Source: Oscillospiraceae bacterium (lineage in GTDB: Bacteria > Bacillota > Clostridia > Oscillospirales > CAG-272). From it: a DNA stretch of 8,970 bases. Positions 1 through 5,661 of this stretch are shown here, one piece after another. The notes under the pieces are model-generated. The model had not been told where the DNA came from. It did not search any database and saw only the letters and a program-made list of their open reading frames with translations. The position numbers and the translations under genes were made by a program. Position 1 is the first letter of the stretch; every line of letters begins with the position of its first letter. The DNA is taken from NCBI GenBank assembly GCA_015065395.1, contig SVQJ01000065.1:1-8970 (forward strand), given 5' to 3'.

Positions 1-12
1 CTTTTCTTGTTT

Positions 13-543
13 TTAGAATTCGTATCCGATCTTAAGTGCCTTTTTGTTCTTTTCAATAAGAGCAGCCTTTGACTCGGGAATACCCTTGAGAAGATATGAA
101 AGGAATGTATCATATTCAAACATACCGGTGAGCTTTAAGATCTGTCCGAGCACGATAACATTTGCCATTCCTTCGATGCCGTTTTCGCTTGCAAGAGCGG
201 ATGCGGGGATGTAGCAGGCATTGACATCCTCGCGCTCGCTCTTTTTTGAAACGAGAGAGGAATCAACTATAATGAGACCGCCTTCCTTTACAGTAGGCTC
301 AAATTTATCAAATGAAGGAAGATTCATTGCTACCAGAACGTCAGGGTTTGTAATGGTGGGAGCACCGATCTCCTCATCGGAAATGATAACGGAGCAGTTT
401 GCCGCGCCGCCTCTCATCTCGGGGCCGTAAGAGGGAAGCCATGAAACCTGCTTTCCGGCGTACATTGCACTTTTTGCCATGGCCTTGCCGGAGAAGAGGA
501 TACCCTGACCGCCAAAGCCGGAGAAAAGAATTGATGTTGTCAT
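13..543 (-). CDS. 2-oxoacid:ferredoxin oxidoreductase, gamma subunit
   Basis: A 176-residue protein, full length for a separate gamma subunit. In this enzyme family the gamma domain helps bind CoA and completes the heteromeric complex, which oxidatively decarboxylates a 2-oxoacid to acyl-CoA in the cytoplasm and reduces ferredoxin. Visible family marks are the N-terminal GFGGQGI motif (residues 9-15), YGPEMRGG (39-46) and the following short strand with NCSVIIS. The ATG directly follows the TAA of the beta gene (TAAATG). It has an AGGAGG sequence at 552-557, eight bases upstream and inside the end of the beta gene, which points to translational coupling. It is the last visible gene of the operon; only 12 bases of the window lie beyond its stop, so any terminator is out of view. 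Family assignment is firm. Substrate is inferred from the alpha subunit. Confidence 0.95.
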   Translation of the reverse strand: MTTSILFSGFGGQGILFSGKAMAKSAMYAGKQVSWLPSYGPEMRGGAANCSVIISDEEIGAPTITNPDVLVAMNLPSFDKFEPTVKEGGLIIVDSSLVSKKSEREDVNACYIPASALASENGIEGMANVIVLGQILKLTGMFEYDTFLSYLLKGIPESKAALIEKNKKALKIGYEF

Positions 544-1296
544 TTATTTCTCCTCCTTTGCTTCAATGTCCTTATAGGTACCGAGGGGGTACTGGGGCAT
601 CATGTTTTCGCGCAGCCACTCGAGAGACTTCTCGGGAGACATACCCCAGTTTGTAGGGCAGGTAGAGAGAACTTCAACTATTGTAAAGCCCTTCTTGTCT
701 CTCTGATACTCAAACGCCTTCTTGATCTGCTTCTTTGCGGCGATAATGTTCTTGGGGGTGTCAACTGCAACGCGGGATGCGAGAGCTACACCGTCAAGAG
801 TGGAGAGCATTTCACAAACTCTGATGGGGTTTCCCTGGATAGCCTTGTCGCGTCCATAGGGAGAGGTGGTAGTAACCTGGCCGAGAAGAGTTGTGGGTGC
901 CATCTGACCGCCGGTCATACCGTAAATTGCGTTGTTAACGAAGATGATGGTGATATTTTCGCCTCTGGTTGCCGCGTGTACTGTTTCGGCAGTACCGATA
1001 GCCGCAAGGTCGCCATCGCCCTGATAGGTGAACACGAAGTTATCGGGATGAGTTCTCTTTACACCCGTTGCAACTGCGGGAGCACGGCCGTGAGCCGCCT
1101 GAACCATATCACACTCGAAATAGTTATAAGAGAATACGGAACAACCTACGCTTGCAATACCTACTGTCTGTCCTTCGATTCCAAGCTCGTCAATTACCTC
1201 GGCAACGAGACGGTGAATAATACCGTGGGTGCAACCGGGACAGTAGTGGAGAGGCACGTCTGAAAGAGCGTGGGGTCTGTCAAATACTGTTTTCAT
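544..1296 (-). CDS. 2-oxoacid:ferredoxin oxidoreductase, beta subunit (TPP-binding)
   Basis: A 250-residue thiamine-diphosphate-binding subunit. With alpha, gamma and the ferredoxin subunit it converts a 2-oxoacid plus CoA to acyl-CoA and CO2. CPGCTHG lies at residues 19-25. The TPP/Mg signature starts with GDGD (93-96), continues with NN (121-122) and closes with YGMTGGQ (125-131). The beta subunits of related pyruvate oxidoreductases carry extra cysteines for their own cluster; here CxxC at 19-22 and isolated C52 and C62 are seen, and I do not assign a cluster from sequence alone. I chose the ATG at 1296 because AGGAGG lies at 1305-1310, eight bases upstream. A longer reading frame begins with TTG at 1350, but it would overlap the alpha gene by 41 bases and has no comparable binding site. 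The stop abuts the gamma start. Length fits the family. Confidence 0.95.
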   Translation of the reverse strand: MKTVFDRPHALSDVPLHYCPGCTHGIIHRLVAEVIDELGIEGQTVGIASVGCSVFSYNYFECDMVQAAHGRAPAVATGVKRTHPDNFVFTYQGDGDLAAIGTAETVHAATRGENITIIFVNNAIYGMTGGQMAPTTLLGQVTTTSPYGRDKAIQGNPIRVCEMLSTLDGVALASRVAVDTPKNIIAAKKQIKKAFEYQRDKKGFTIVEVLSTCPTNWGMSPEKSLEWLRENMMPQYPLGTYKDIEAKEEK

Positions 1297-1304
1297 TTCA
1301 GCTT

Positions 1305-1310
1305 CCTCCT
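1305..1310 (-). promoter_or_regulatory. Ribosome binding site fixing the beta-subunit start
   Basis: Minus-strand AGGAGG, eight bases before the ATG at 1296. Its first base is also the last base of the alpha-gene stop codon TAA (1312-1310). It settles the beta start as the internal ATG rather than the TTG at 1350. Confidence 0.85.
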
Positions 1311-2377
1311 TATGCGTTGATATTATCTGCAAGCTTCTTGATTTCTTCAAGAACTGCCTCGGGTGTGGGGATCATACCTCCGGTGCGACCGTAGAAATGT
1401 ACGGGGGCTTTGCCGTTAACTGCAAGGCGCACGTCATCTATCATTTGACCCTTGGACATTTCAACAGAAAGGAATACCTTTGCGCGCTCGGCAGTTTTTG
1501 AAATTACCTTCTTGGGGAAAGGCCAAAGAGTTATAGGTCGGATAAGACCAACCTTTATACCTTTTTCTCTTGCAGCCTTGATGGCGGTTTTGCAGATACG
1601 TGCGGTGATACCGAATGAAACGAGAACGATATCCGCATCCTCGGTCATATACTCCTCGCTTCTTGCCTCATTTGCTTCAATGATATCGTATCTTTTATAT
1701 CTCTCGTCAACAACGTCCTCAAGAACCTGAGGGTCGATGTAAAGAGAGTTTACGATGTTTTTCTTTCTCTCATTGTTATGTCCGCAAGCAGCCCATGTCT
1801 TTTCGGGAAGCTCTCTTCTTTCTATTGACTGGAAGTCAACAGGCTCCATCATCTGACCGAGAGCGCCGTCTGCGAGGATCATCGCGGGAACTCTGTAAAT
1901 ATCGGAAAGGTCAAATGCTTCAACAGTAAGCTGAGCCATTTCCTGTACTGAGGAGGGAGCAAGAACTAAAAGACGGAGGTCGCCATGTCCTACTCCGCGG
2001 GTAGCCTGGTAATAATCCTGCTGTGAGGGCTGAATGCCGCCGAGACCGGGGCCGCCTCTCTGAATATTAACGATGAGGCAGGGAAGATCGCATCCTGCCA
2101 TATAACTGATGCCCTCACTCTTCAGGGAAATTCCGGGAGAGGAAGAGGATGTTATGGCGCGAACACCGCTTGCCGCTGCACCGAGAGTCATATTAATAGC
2201 GGCAACCTCGCTTTCAGCCTGGAGACAGAGACCGCCTACCTTGGGAAGCTTTTTTGCCATATATTCCGAAAGCTCTGTCTGGGGGGTAATAGGATATCCG
2301 AAGTAATAACGGCATCCGCAGGAGATCGCCGCTTCAGCTATTGCTTCAGTACCCTTCATAAGTACTTTTTCTGACAC
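1310..2377 (-). CDS. vorB: 2-oxoisovalerate (3-methyl-2-oxobutanoate):ferredoxin oxidoreductase, alpha subunit VorB
   Basis: A 355-residue alpha subunit. It has an N-terminal pyruvate:ferredoxin oxidoreductase domain I (about 1-230) and a C-terminal transketolase-like domain II (about 245-345). Motifs include GYPITPQTE (27-35), the QAESE segment with E55 and E57, TSSSSPGISL (76-85), and RGGPGLG followed by QPSQQDYYQA. These match the VorB branch, which handles branched-chain 2-oxoacids from valine, leucine and isoleucine, better than the longer KorA (2-oxoglutarate) type. Substrate specificity is nevertheless an inference, because related enzymes accept several 2-oxoacids. The product would be isobutyryl-CoA or similar, with CO2 and reduced ferredoxin. 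The start is GTG, not ATG: AGGAG at 2385-2389 lies seven bases upstream. The ferredoxin gene ends 13 bases before it and the beta gene begins 13 bases after its stop. Confidence 0.93.
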   Translation of the reverse strand: MSEKVLMKGTEAIAEAAISCGCRYYFGYPITPQTELSEYMAKKLPKVGGLCLQAESEVAAINMTLGAAASGVRAITSSSSPGISLKSEGISYMAGCDLPCLIVNIQRGGPGLGGIQPSQQDYYQATRGVGHGDLRLLVLAPSSVQEMAQLTVEAFDLSDIYRVPAMILADGALGQMMEPVDFQSIERRELPEKTWAACGHNNERKKNIVNSLYIDPQVLEDVVDERYKRYDIIEANEARSEEYMTEDADIVLVSFGITARICKTAIKAAREKGIKVGLIRPITLWPFPKKVISKTAERAKVFLSVEMSKGQMIDDVRLAVNGKAPVHFYGRTGGMIPTPEAVLEEIKKLADNINA

Positions 2378-2390
2378 TGTTATTCTCCTT

Positions 2391-2603
2391 TCATACGTCT
2401 TTTTCGACTTTAATTACACAGTCGGGACACATCATAGCACACATAGCGCATGCAATGCATTTTTCTTGGTCGGTGATCACAGCAGGGTGATATCCTTTTG
2501 CGTTAAGAGAATCCTTGGCAAGGGCAATGATCTTTTTAGGGCAGGCCGTAACGCACAGTCCGCAACCCTTGCAGGCGTCGGTTTTGAAACTAACTTTGTT
2601 CAT
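2391..2603 (-). CDS. 2[4Fe-4S] ferredoxin-type delta subunit of the 2-oxoacid oxidoreductase
   Basis: A 70-residue protein with two classic 4Fe-4S motifs: CKGCGLCVTACP (C11, C14, C17, C21) and CIACAMCAMMCP (C49, C52, C55, C59). In the bacterial ferredoxin fold the first three cysteines of each motif pair with the last cysteine of the other, giving two clusters. As the delta subunit it would carry electrons from the TPP site to an external ferredoxin. The ATG has AGGAGG at 2610-2615, six bases upstream. It lies 33 bases after the ATPase gene and 13 before the alpha gene, so it fits the ferredoxin, alpha, beta, gamma order of known VOR/KOR operons. A free ferredoxin is possible but unlikely given this position. 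Confidence 0.95.
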   Translation of the reverse strand: MNKVSFKTDACKGCGLCVTACPKKIIALAKDSLNAKGYHPAVITDQEKCIACAMCAMMCPDCVIKVEKDV

Positions 2604-2636
2604 AGTGGTCCTCCTTCAGAACAATTTATACATAAG

Positions 2637-3308
2637 TCAGAATATCTGCTTTGTAACGTTTTTCATTGGGAAAAGTGTTTCTCCCGGGATTGTAATATTT
2701 CCGCAAACTTCAGGAAAGTAGGAAGTGAAGAGCAGCGGAAGAGCGCAGGCTTTGCTGCATTCCTTTGCGTAATAAAGGGAAGCTTCTATTATACCGGCAT
2801 TTGTCTCAGTACCGATAGACGAGTTGTTAACGATAGCGGTACATTTAAGATGGGAAGCATCCTCAATTATGTGCATAAGATCGGCGCAGGCTTCGGGATC
2901 GGCTATCAGAGGTCTATGCTTGCTAATAACGTATATCATCTCGTAACCGCAATCTTTGATCATATCCGCGTACATTCCCAGCGCAACTGCGCCATCATCA
3001 CCGCCAACGTCAATGAAAGCCACTGTATCCGAATCCTTTGTGAAAACTGAATACAGCTCTCCGGGCAAACTGGGAATATCCACATTTGTGTTTGCAAATT
3101 CCGGAATTATTGGATGTATGCCAAGCTCTTCAAGCTGAGAAGCGGCATCTGCGGCACGAAAATATGGGTTGACAGTGTCAACATCAGCAAGCGCAACCTT
3201 GGCTTCTGGAAATCTCTTTTTGTAAAGCATGGCAAGATTTACGCAAACATTTGTCTTTCCGCTTCCGTAATGACCGCAGACAATTTTTATTCTGTTTTTA
3301 TTATTCAT
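2637..3308 (-). CDS. P-loop ATPase (MinD/CobQ-like) leading the oxidoreductase operon
   Basis: A 223-residue cytoplasmic P-loop NTPase. Walker A is GHYGSGKT (residues 12-19). Histidine sits where MinD/ParA proteins carry the signature lysine of the deviant Walker A. A DVDTVNPYFR segment matches the switch region of MinD/CobQ-like ATPases, and AFIDVGGDDG is a likely Walker B. Further marks are KHRPLI and an NNSSIGTET segment late in the protein. It has no membrane segment. Seven cysteines are scattered along it, but none forms a CxxC cluster motif. I recognise the fold, not a characterised function. Its place directly ahead of the ferredoxin, alpha, beta and gamma genes suggests a role in assembly, cofactor insertion or control of that enzyme; this is inference from position only. 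The ATG is chosen because GGAGG lies six bases upstream. A TTG at 3323 in the same frame overlaps that site and is rejected. Confidence 0.9.
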   Translation of the reverse strand: MNNKNRIKIVCGHYGSGKTNVCVNLAMLYKKRFPEAKVALADVDTVNPYFRAADAASQLEELGIHPIIPEFANTNVDIPSLPGELYSVFTKDSDTVAFIDVGGDDGAVALGMYADMIKDCGYEMIYVISKHRPLIADPEACADLMHIIEDASHLKCTAIVNNSSIGTETNAGIIEASLYYAKECSKACALPLLFTSYFPEVCGNITIPGETLFPMKNVTKQIF

Positions 3309-3314
3309 AAGCGG

Positions 3315-3319
3315 CCTCC
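3315..3319 (-). promoter_or_regulatory. Ribosome binding site fixing the ATPase start
   Basis: Minus-strand GGAGG, six bases before the ATG at 3308. It lies within the longer open frame that begins with TTG at 3323, so it supports the shorter protein. Confidence 0.75.
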
Positions 3320-3343
3320 GCAAGTTTTGGAACTATAACAGCT

Positions 3344-3352
3344 ATTATAGCA
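3344..3352 (-). promoter_or_regulatory. Extended -10 promoter of the oxidoreductase operon
   Basis: On the minus strand the sequence reads TGCTATAAT, a perfect extended -10 element (TGnTATAAT), with another TG just before it. At a 17-base spacer the -35 position (3372-3367) reads TTTCAT, which is poor, so the promoter would depend on the extended -10. Transcription would begin near 3337, leaving a leader of about 28 bases before the ATPase start, too short for a riboswitch. A second, weaker copy (TGTTATAGT, 3340-3332) lies 12 bases downstream. Confidence 0.6.
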
Positions 3353-3385
3353 CAGCAAATCGGTGAATGAAAGGGTTTTTTGAGC

Positions 3386-3408
3386 TTTTTTTGACATTTT
3401 CAAAAAAA
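3386..3408. repeat. 9-bp inverted repeat in the divergent control region
   Basis: TTTTTTTGA and TCAAAAAAA form a perfect 9-bp inverted repeat around the 5-base loop CATTT. It lies between the two divergent promoters. Much of each arm is a plain T or A run, so it could be an A/T-rich promoter-activating or bent-DNA stretch rather than a protein binding site. A terminator role is unlikely, because no gene reads into it from either side. Confidence 0.4.
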
Positions 3409-3430
3409 ATTATTCATTTTCATGTATTTA

Positions 3431-3448
3431 TTTCAAAATAGTTTGAAA
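3431..3448. repeat. Inverted repeat overlapping the cdaA -35 box; candidate operator
   Basis: TTTCAAA and TTTGAAA are perfect 7-bp arms around ATAG. The right arm contains the whole -35 hexamer (TTGAAA, 3443-3448) of the plus-strand promoter, so a dimeric protein bound here would compete with RNA polymerase. I do not recognise the motif as the operator of a known regulator. The function is inferred from position and symmetry. Confidence 0.4.
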
Positions 3449-3471
3449 ATAGCAATGCGATGTGTTATAAT
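3443..3471 (+). promoter_or_regulatory. Promoter of the cdaA operon
   Basis: The -35 is TTGAAA (3443-3448), followed by a 17-base spacer and a perfect TATAAT (3466-3471). The -10 is extended by TG at 3463-3464. This is a near-consensus vegetative (sigma-A type) promoter. Transcription should begin near 3478, giving a leader of about 47 bases before the GTG start at 3525. It also rules out the open frame's TTG at 3477 as a start. Confidence 0.8.
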
Positions 3472-3513
3472 TAACATTGTATAAGTATTTCTATAATTAT
3501 GACTATATGTTTT

Positions 3514-3519
3514 GGGGTG
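3514..3519 (+). promoter_or_regulatory. Ribosome binding site fixing the cdaA start
   Basis: GGGGTG, five bases before the GTG at 3525. It is a fair match to the anti-Shine-Dalgarno. The in-frame ATG at 3507 and the TTG at 3477 have no purine-rich site before them. Confidence 0.6.
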
Positions 3520-3524
3520 TAATC

Positions 3525-4427
3525 GTGTTCAGCAAGAAATGGTTTTCAGATGTTTTTTCCGGAATAGGTCATACTATTGGCTCTATATCTATTGTTGATG
3601 TTATTGATATTCTTGCGGTTTCGGTTCTTTTGTATTTCGGGTACAAATTTATAAGAAATAAAAGAGCCGGAAAGCTTGCTGCCGGAGTATTACTTTTGAT
3701 ATTTGCCTTGCTCGTCGGGGAATTTGTCGGTATGCATGCTTTGCAATTTATTTTCAAAAACTTCTTCCAGGTAGGCGTTATTGCACTTGTTATTCTTTTT
3801 CAGCCTGAGCTACGCAGTGCTTTGGAAAAGATGGGCGGAACGTCTCTCAAAAGTCTCAAGAGTATAACGGAGCGTAACCGTGATTCCATGATGCTTGTTG
3901 TGAGAGAGGTTAGCTCTGCTGCCAATGAAATGGCTTTAACAAAGACGGGTGCGCTTATTGTTTGTGAACGCAGTACAAAGCTTGGTGAGATCATTTCAAC
4001 CGGAAGTATTATAGATGCTCAGGTAAATTCATTCCTTATTCGCAATATTTTCTTTAATAAAGCACCTCTTCATGATGGAGCCGCAATAATATGTGATGGA
4101 AGATTGTATGCCGCAGGCTGCCTTCTTCCGCTTTCTGCACAGAATGATATTAACAGAGATCTCGGTACAAGACACAGAGCGGCTCTTGGTCTCAGCGAGA
4201 ACAGTGATGCTGTGGTAATTGTTGTTTCCGAAGAGACCGGTATTATTTCTGTTGCTGTAGACGGAGCACTTTCAAGAGGATATACTGCCGATACTTTGAG
4301 GGCTAAGCTGACTGAACTTTTGGTTCAGGAGGGGGATAAGGAACAGGTAAAGCTTCCCAAGCCTCCCAAAAGAAAAAAATCTTCTGTCAAAAATGTTCGT
4401 AAGGAGGTAAATAACGGTGAAAAGTAA
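3525..4427 (+). CDS. cdaA: Membrane diadenylate cyclase CdaA (DacA)
   Basis: A 300-residue protein that joins two ATP into cyclic di-AMP, an essential second messenger in many Firmicutes that controls potassium and osmolyte balance and cell-wall stability. Three hydrophobic segments (roughly 23-42, 48-65 and 70-90) anchor it in the membrane. The cytoplasmic DAC domain follows, with the catalytic DGA at 184-186 inside LHDGAAII and RHR at 216-218 inside GTRHRAALG, both intact. The last 25 or so residues are lysine-rich and look disordered, giving a length slightly over that of well-known CdaA proteins. GTG at 3525 is preferred on its binding site and on the predicted transcription start; ATG at 3507 would add six residues. 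Its end overlaps the cdaR start by 11 bases, so the two are probably translated together. Function is highly secure; only the exact start is open. Confidence 0.95.
   Translation: MFSKKWFSDVFSGIGHTIGSISIVDVIDILAVSVLLYFGYKFIRNKRAGKLAAGVLLLIFALLVGEFVGMHALQFIFKNFFQVGVIALVILFQPELRSALEKMGGTSLKSLKSITERNRDSMMLVVREVSSAANEMALTKTGALIVCERSTKLGEIISTGSIIDAQVNSFLIRNIFFNKAPLHDGAAIICDGRLYAAGCLLPLSAQNDINRDLGTRHRAALGLSENSDAVVIVVSEETGIISVAVDGALSRGYTADTLRAKLTELLVQEGDKEQVKLPKPPKRKKSSVKNVRKEVNNGEK
4401..4407 (+). promoter_or_regulatory. Ribosome binding site for the GTG start of cdaR
   Basis: AAGGAGG inside the 3' end of cdaA, nine bases before the GTG at 4417. It supports a start that overlaps cdaA by 11 bases. 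Confidence 0.8.
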
Positions 4428-5661
4428 TAGCACTACTGCCTTTTTGCAAAGGTTTCATATAATACCGAAACTTGTTTGCCTCCTGCTTGGATTTATTATT
4501 TGGCTTTATGTTATGGAAACAGAGAGCCCCGATTATGAGCATACCTTTGAAAACGTTTCGATAACCATTATAGGAAAAAATGAGCTTGAAAAAGAAAAAT
4601 ATCTTTCAATTTACAGCGAATATAATATTCCTGTGGATGTTACGGTAAACGGAAAGAGAAGTGTTATTTCAAAGTATTCCTCCAATGACATAACAATTAC
4701 GGTAGATGTTTCCGATGTAACTGAAAGCAAAAAGTATGACTTTGATCTGTCATTTGATCTTCCCTCGGGACTTTCATTTGTAGATGCATCAATGGAAACT
4801 ATTAGCCTTTATATTGACCAGTATGACACAAATACTGTGGAATTAAGAACTTCCATCAAATCTTATAAGCTGTCTACAGAGTATGTTCTCGGTGAAATTA
4901 AAGCCGATGCGGATTATGTAACTGTTTCCGGACCCAAATCTTATGTTGACGAGATTGAGTATGCGCTGGTCGAAGTGAACATGGGTGATAATTTTCTCAC
5001 CCAGTCTCTGACAACAGACGGAGTTGTGCTTTTGTATAACCATGATGATGAAAATATTGAAAGCAGGCATTTGAAGGTTTCAAAAACTTCCGCTAATATT
5101 TCAATACCCGTTTATTCAACAAAAGAAGTGTCCCTGACTGCTGAGGGAAAATACGGATTCTATAATAAAGCCAATAGCAAGATCACTATAACTCCTGCCA
5201 AGATTAAGGTTATGGGTGAGCCCTCTGTGCTGAAGGAGCTGGAGAGCATCAAGCTTACCGACATTAACGAGAAAAAAACGGTTGACGATCCTTCTGAATT
5301 CGAGTCGGACATTGAGCTTCCTGCAGGAATTATGCTTGTCAGCGGTCAGCCTGCATTTGCTAAAGTACATGTTGAGCATATCGGCCTTTCAACAAAAGAA
5401 TTCAATGTAAAAAATATTGAAGTAATCAATCCGGATAAGATCGAGTATACTTTGCTTGATACTGCAATTACCGTTCTTGTAAGAGGTGATTCTTCTACTA
5501 TCAGAATGCTTGATGCTGAGAACATCAAGATAACGGTCGATCTTTCCGGTTATAAAGAAAATATGGGTGAAGTACGCCCTGTTGCAACAGTTACTTTTAA
5601 TGTTGATAAAGGTACTGTATATGAGCTTGAAAGCTACACTGTACGAGTTTTGATCAAATAA
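4417..5661 (+). CDS. cdaR: YbbR-domain protein CdaR, regulator of CdaA
   Basis: A 414-residue protein with one N-terminal membrane helix (about 17-33, ending IIWLYVM) and a large outer part. That part appears to hold four YbbR-type repeats, at about 40-133, 135-233, 235-320 and 322-414. Each repeat has beta-rich runs with a pattern such as YVTVSGP, IKVMGEP or ITVLVRG; the boundaries are estimated by eye. CdaR partners bind CdaA through the membrane segment and adjust c-di-AMP synthesis; the outer domains may sense the wall or envelope. The protein is within the normal range for CdaR. It starts with GTG, overlaps the cdaA end, and its TAA is followed directly by the ATG of the next gene. glmM, which often comes next and whose product also binds CdaA, is absent. 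Confidence 0.92.
   Translation: MKSNSTTAFLQRFHIIPKLVCLLLGFIIWLYVMETESPDYEHTFENVSITIIGKNELEKEKYLSIYSEYNIPVDVTVNGKRSVISKYSSNDITITVDVSDVTESKKYDFDLSFDLPSGLSFVDASMETISLYIDQYDTNTVELRTSIKSYKLSTEYVLGEIKADADYVTVSGPKSYVDEIEYALVEVNMGDNFLTQSLTTDGVVLLYNHDDENIESRHLKVSKTSANISIPVYSTKEVSLTAEGKYGFYNKANSKITITPAKIKVMGEPSVLKELESIKLTDINEKKTVDDPSEFESDIELPAGIMLVSGQPAFAKVHVEHIGLSTKEFNVKNIEVINPDKIEYTLLDTAITVLVRGDSSTIRMLDAENIKITVDLSGYKENMGEVRPVATVTFNVDKGTVYELESYTVRVLIK

Noticed and set aside
1310..2377. Assignment of the oxidoreductase as a 2-oxoglutarate (Kor) or pyruvate (Por) enzyme
   Set aside because: The alpha subunit's length (355 residues) and motif wording fit VorB better. The substrate is still unproven, so the other subunits were left without a gene symbol.
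2466..3050. A 194-codon plus-strand open frame opposite the ATPase and ferredoxin genes
   Set aside because: It overlaps two well-supported genes on the other strand, shows no recognisable motif and has no promoter or good ribosome binding site. Long antisense frames are common opposite real genes.
3391..3419. TTGACA at 3391-3396 as the -35 of a second plus-strand promoter
   Set aside because: At spacers of 16 to 18 bases the -10 hexamer matches TATAAT at three positions or fewer. The promoter at 3443-3471 is far better.
3477..3524. Longer CdaA from the TTG at 3477 or the ATG at 3507
   Set aside because: The TTG coincides with the predicted transcription start, and neither has a Shine-Dalgarno. 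GTG at 3525 has GGGGTG five bases upstream.
3309..3524. A riboswitch or other structured leader RNA in the divergent region
   Set aside because: The predicted leaders are about 28 and 47 bases long, too short for known riboswitches, and no terminator hairpin is seen.
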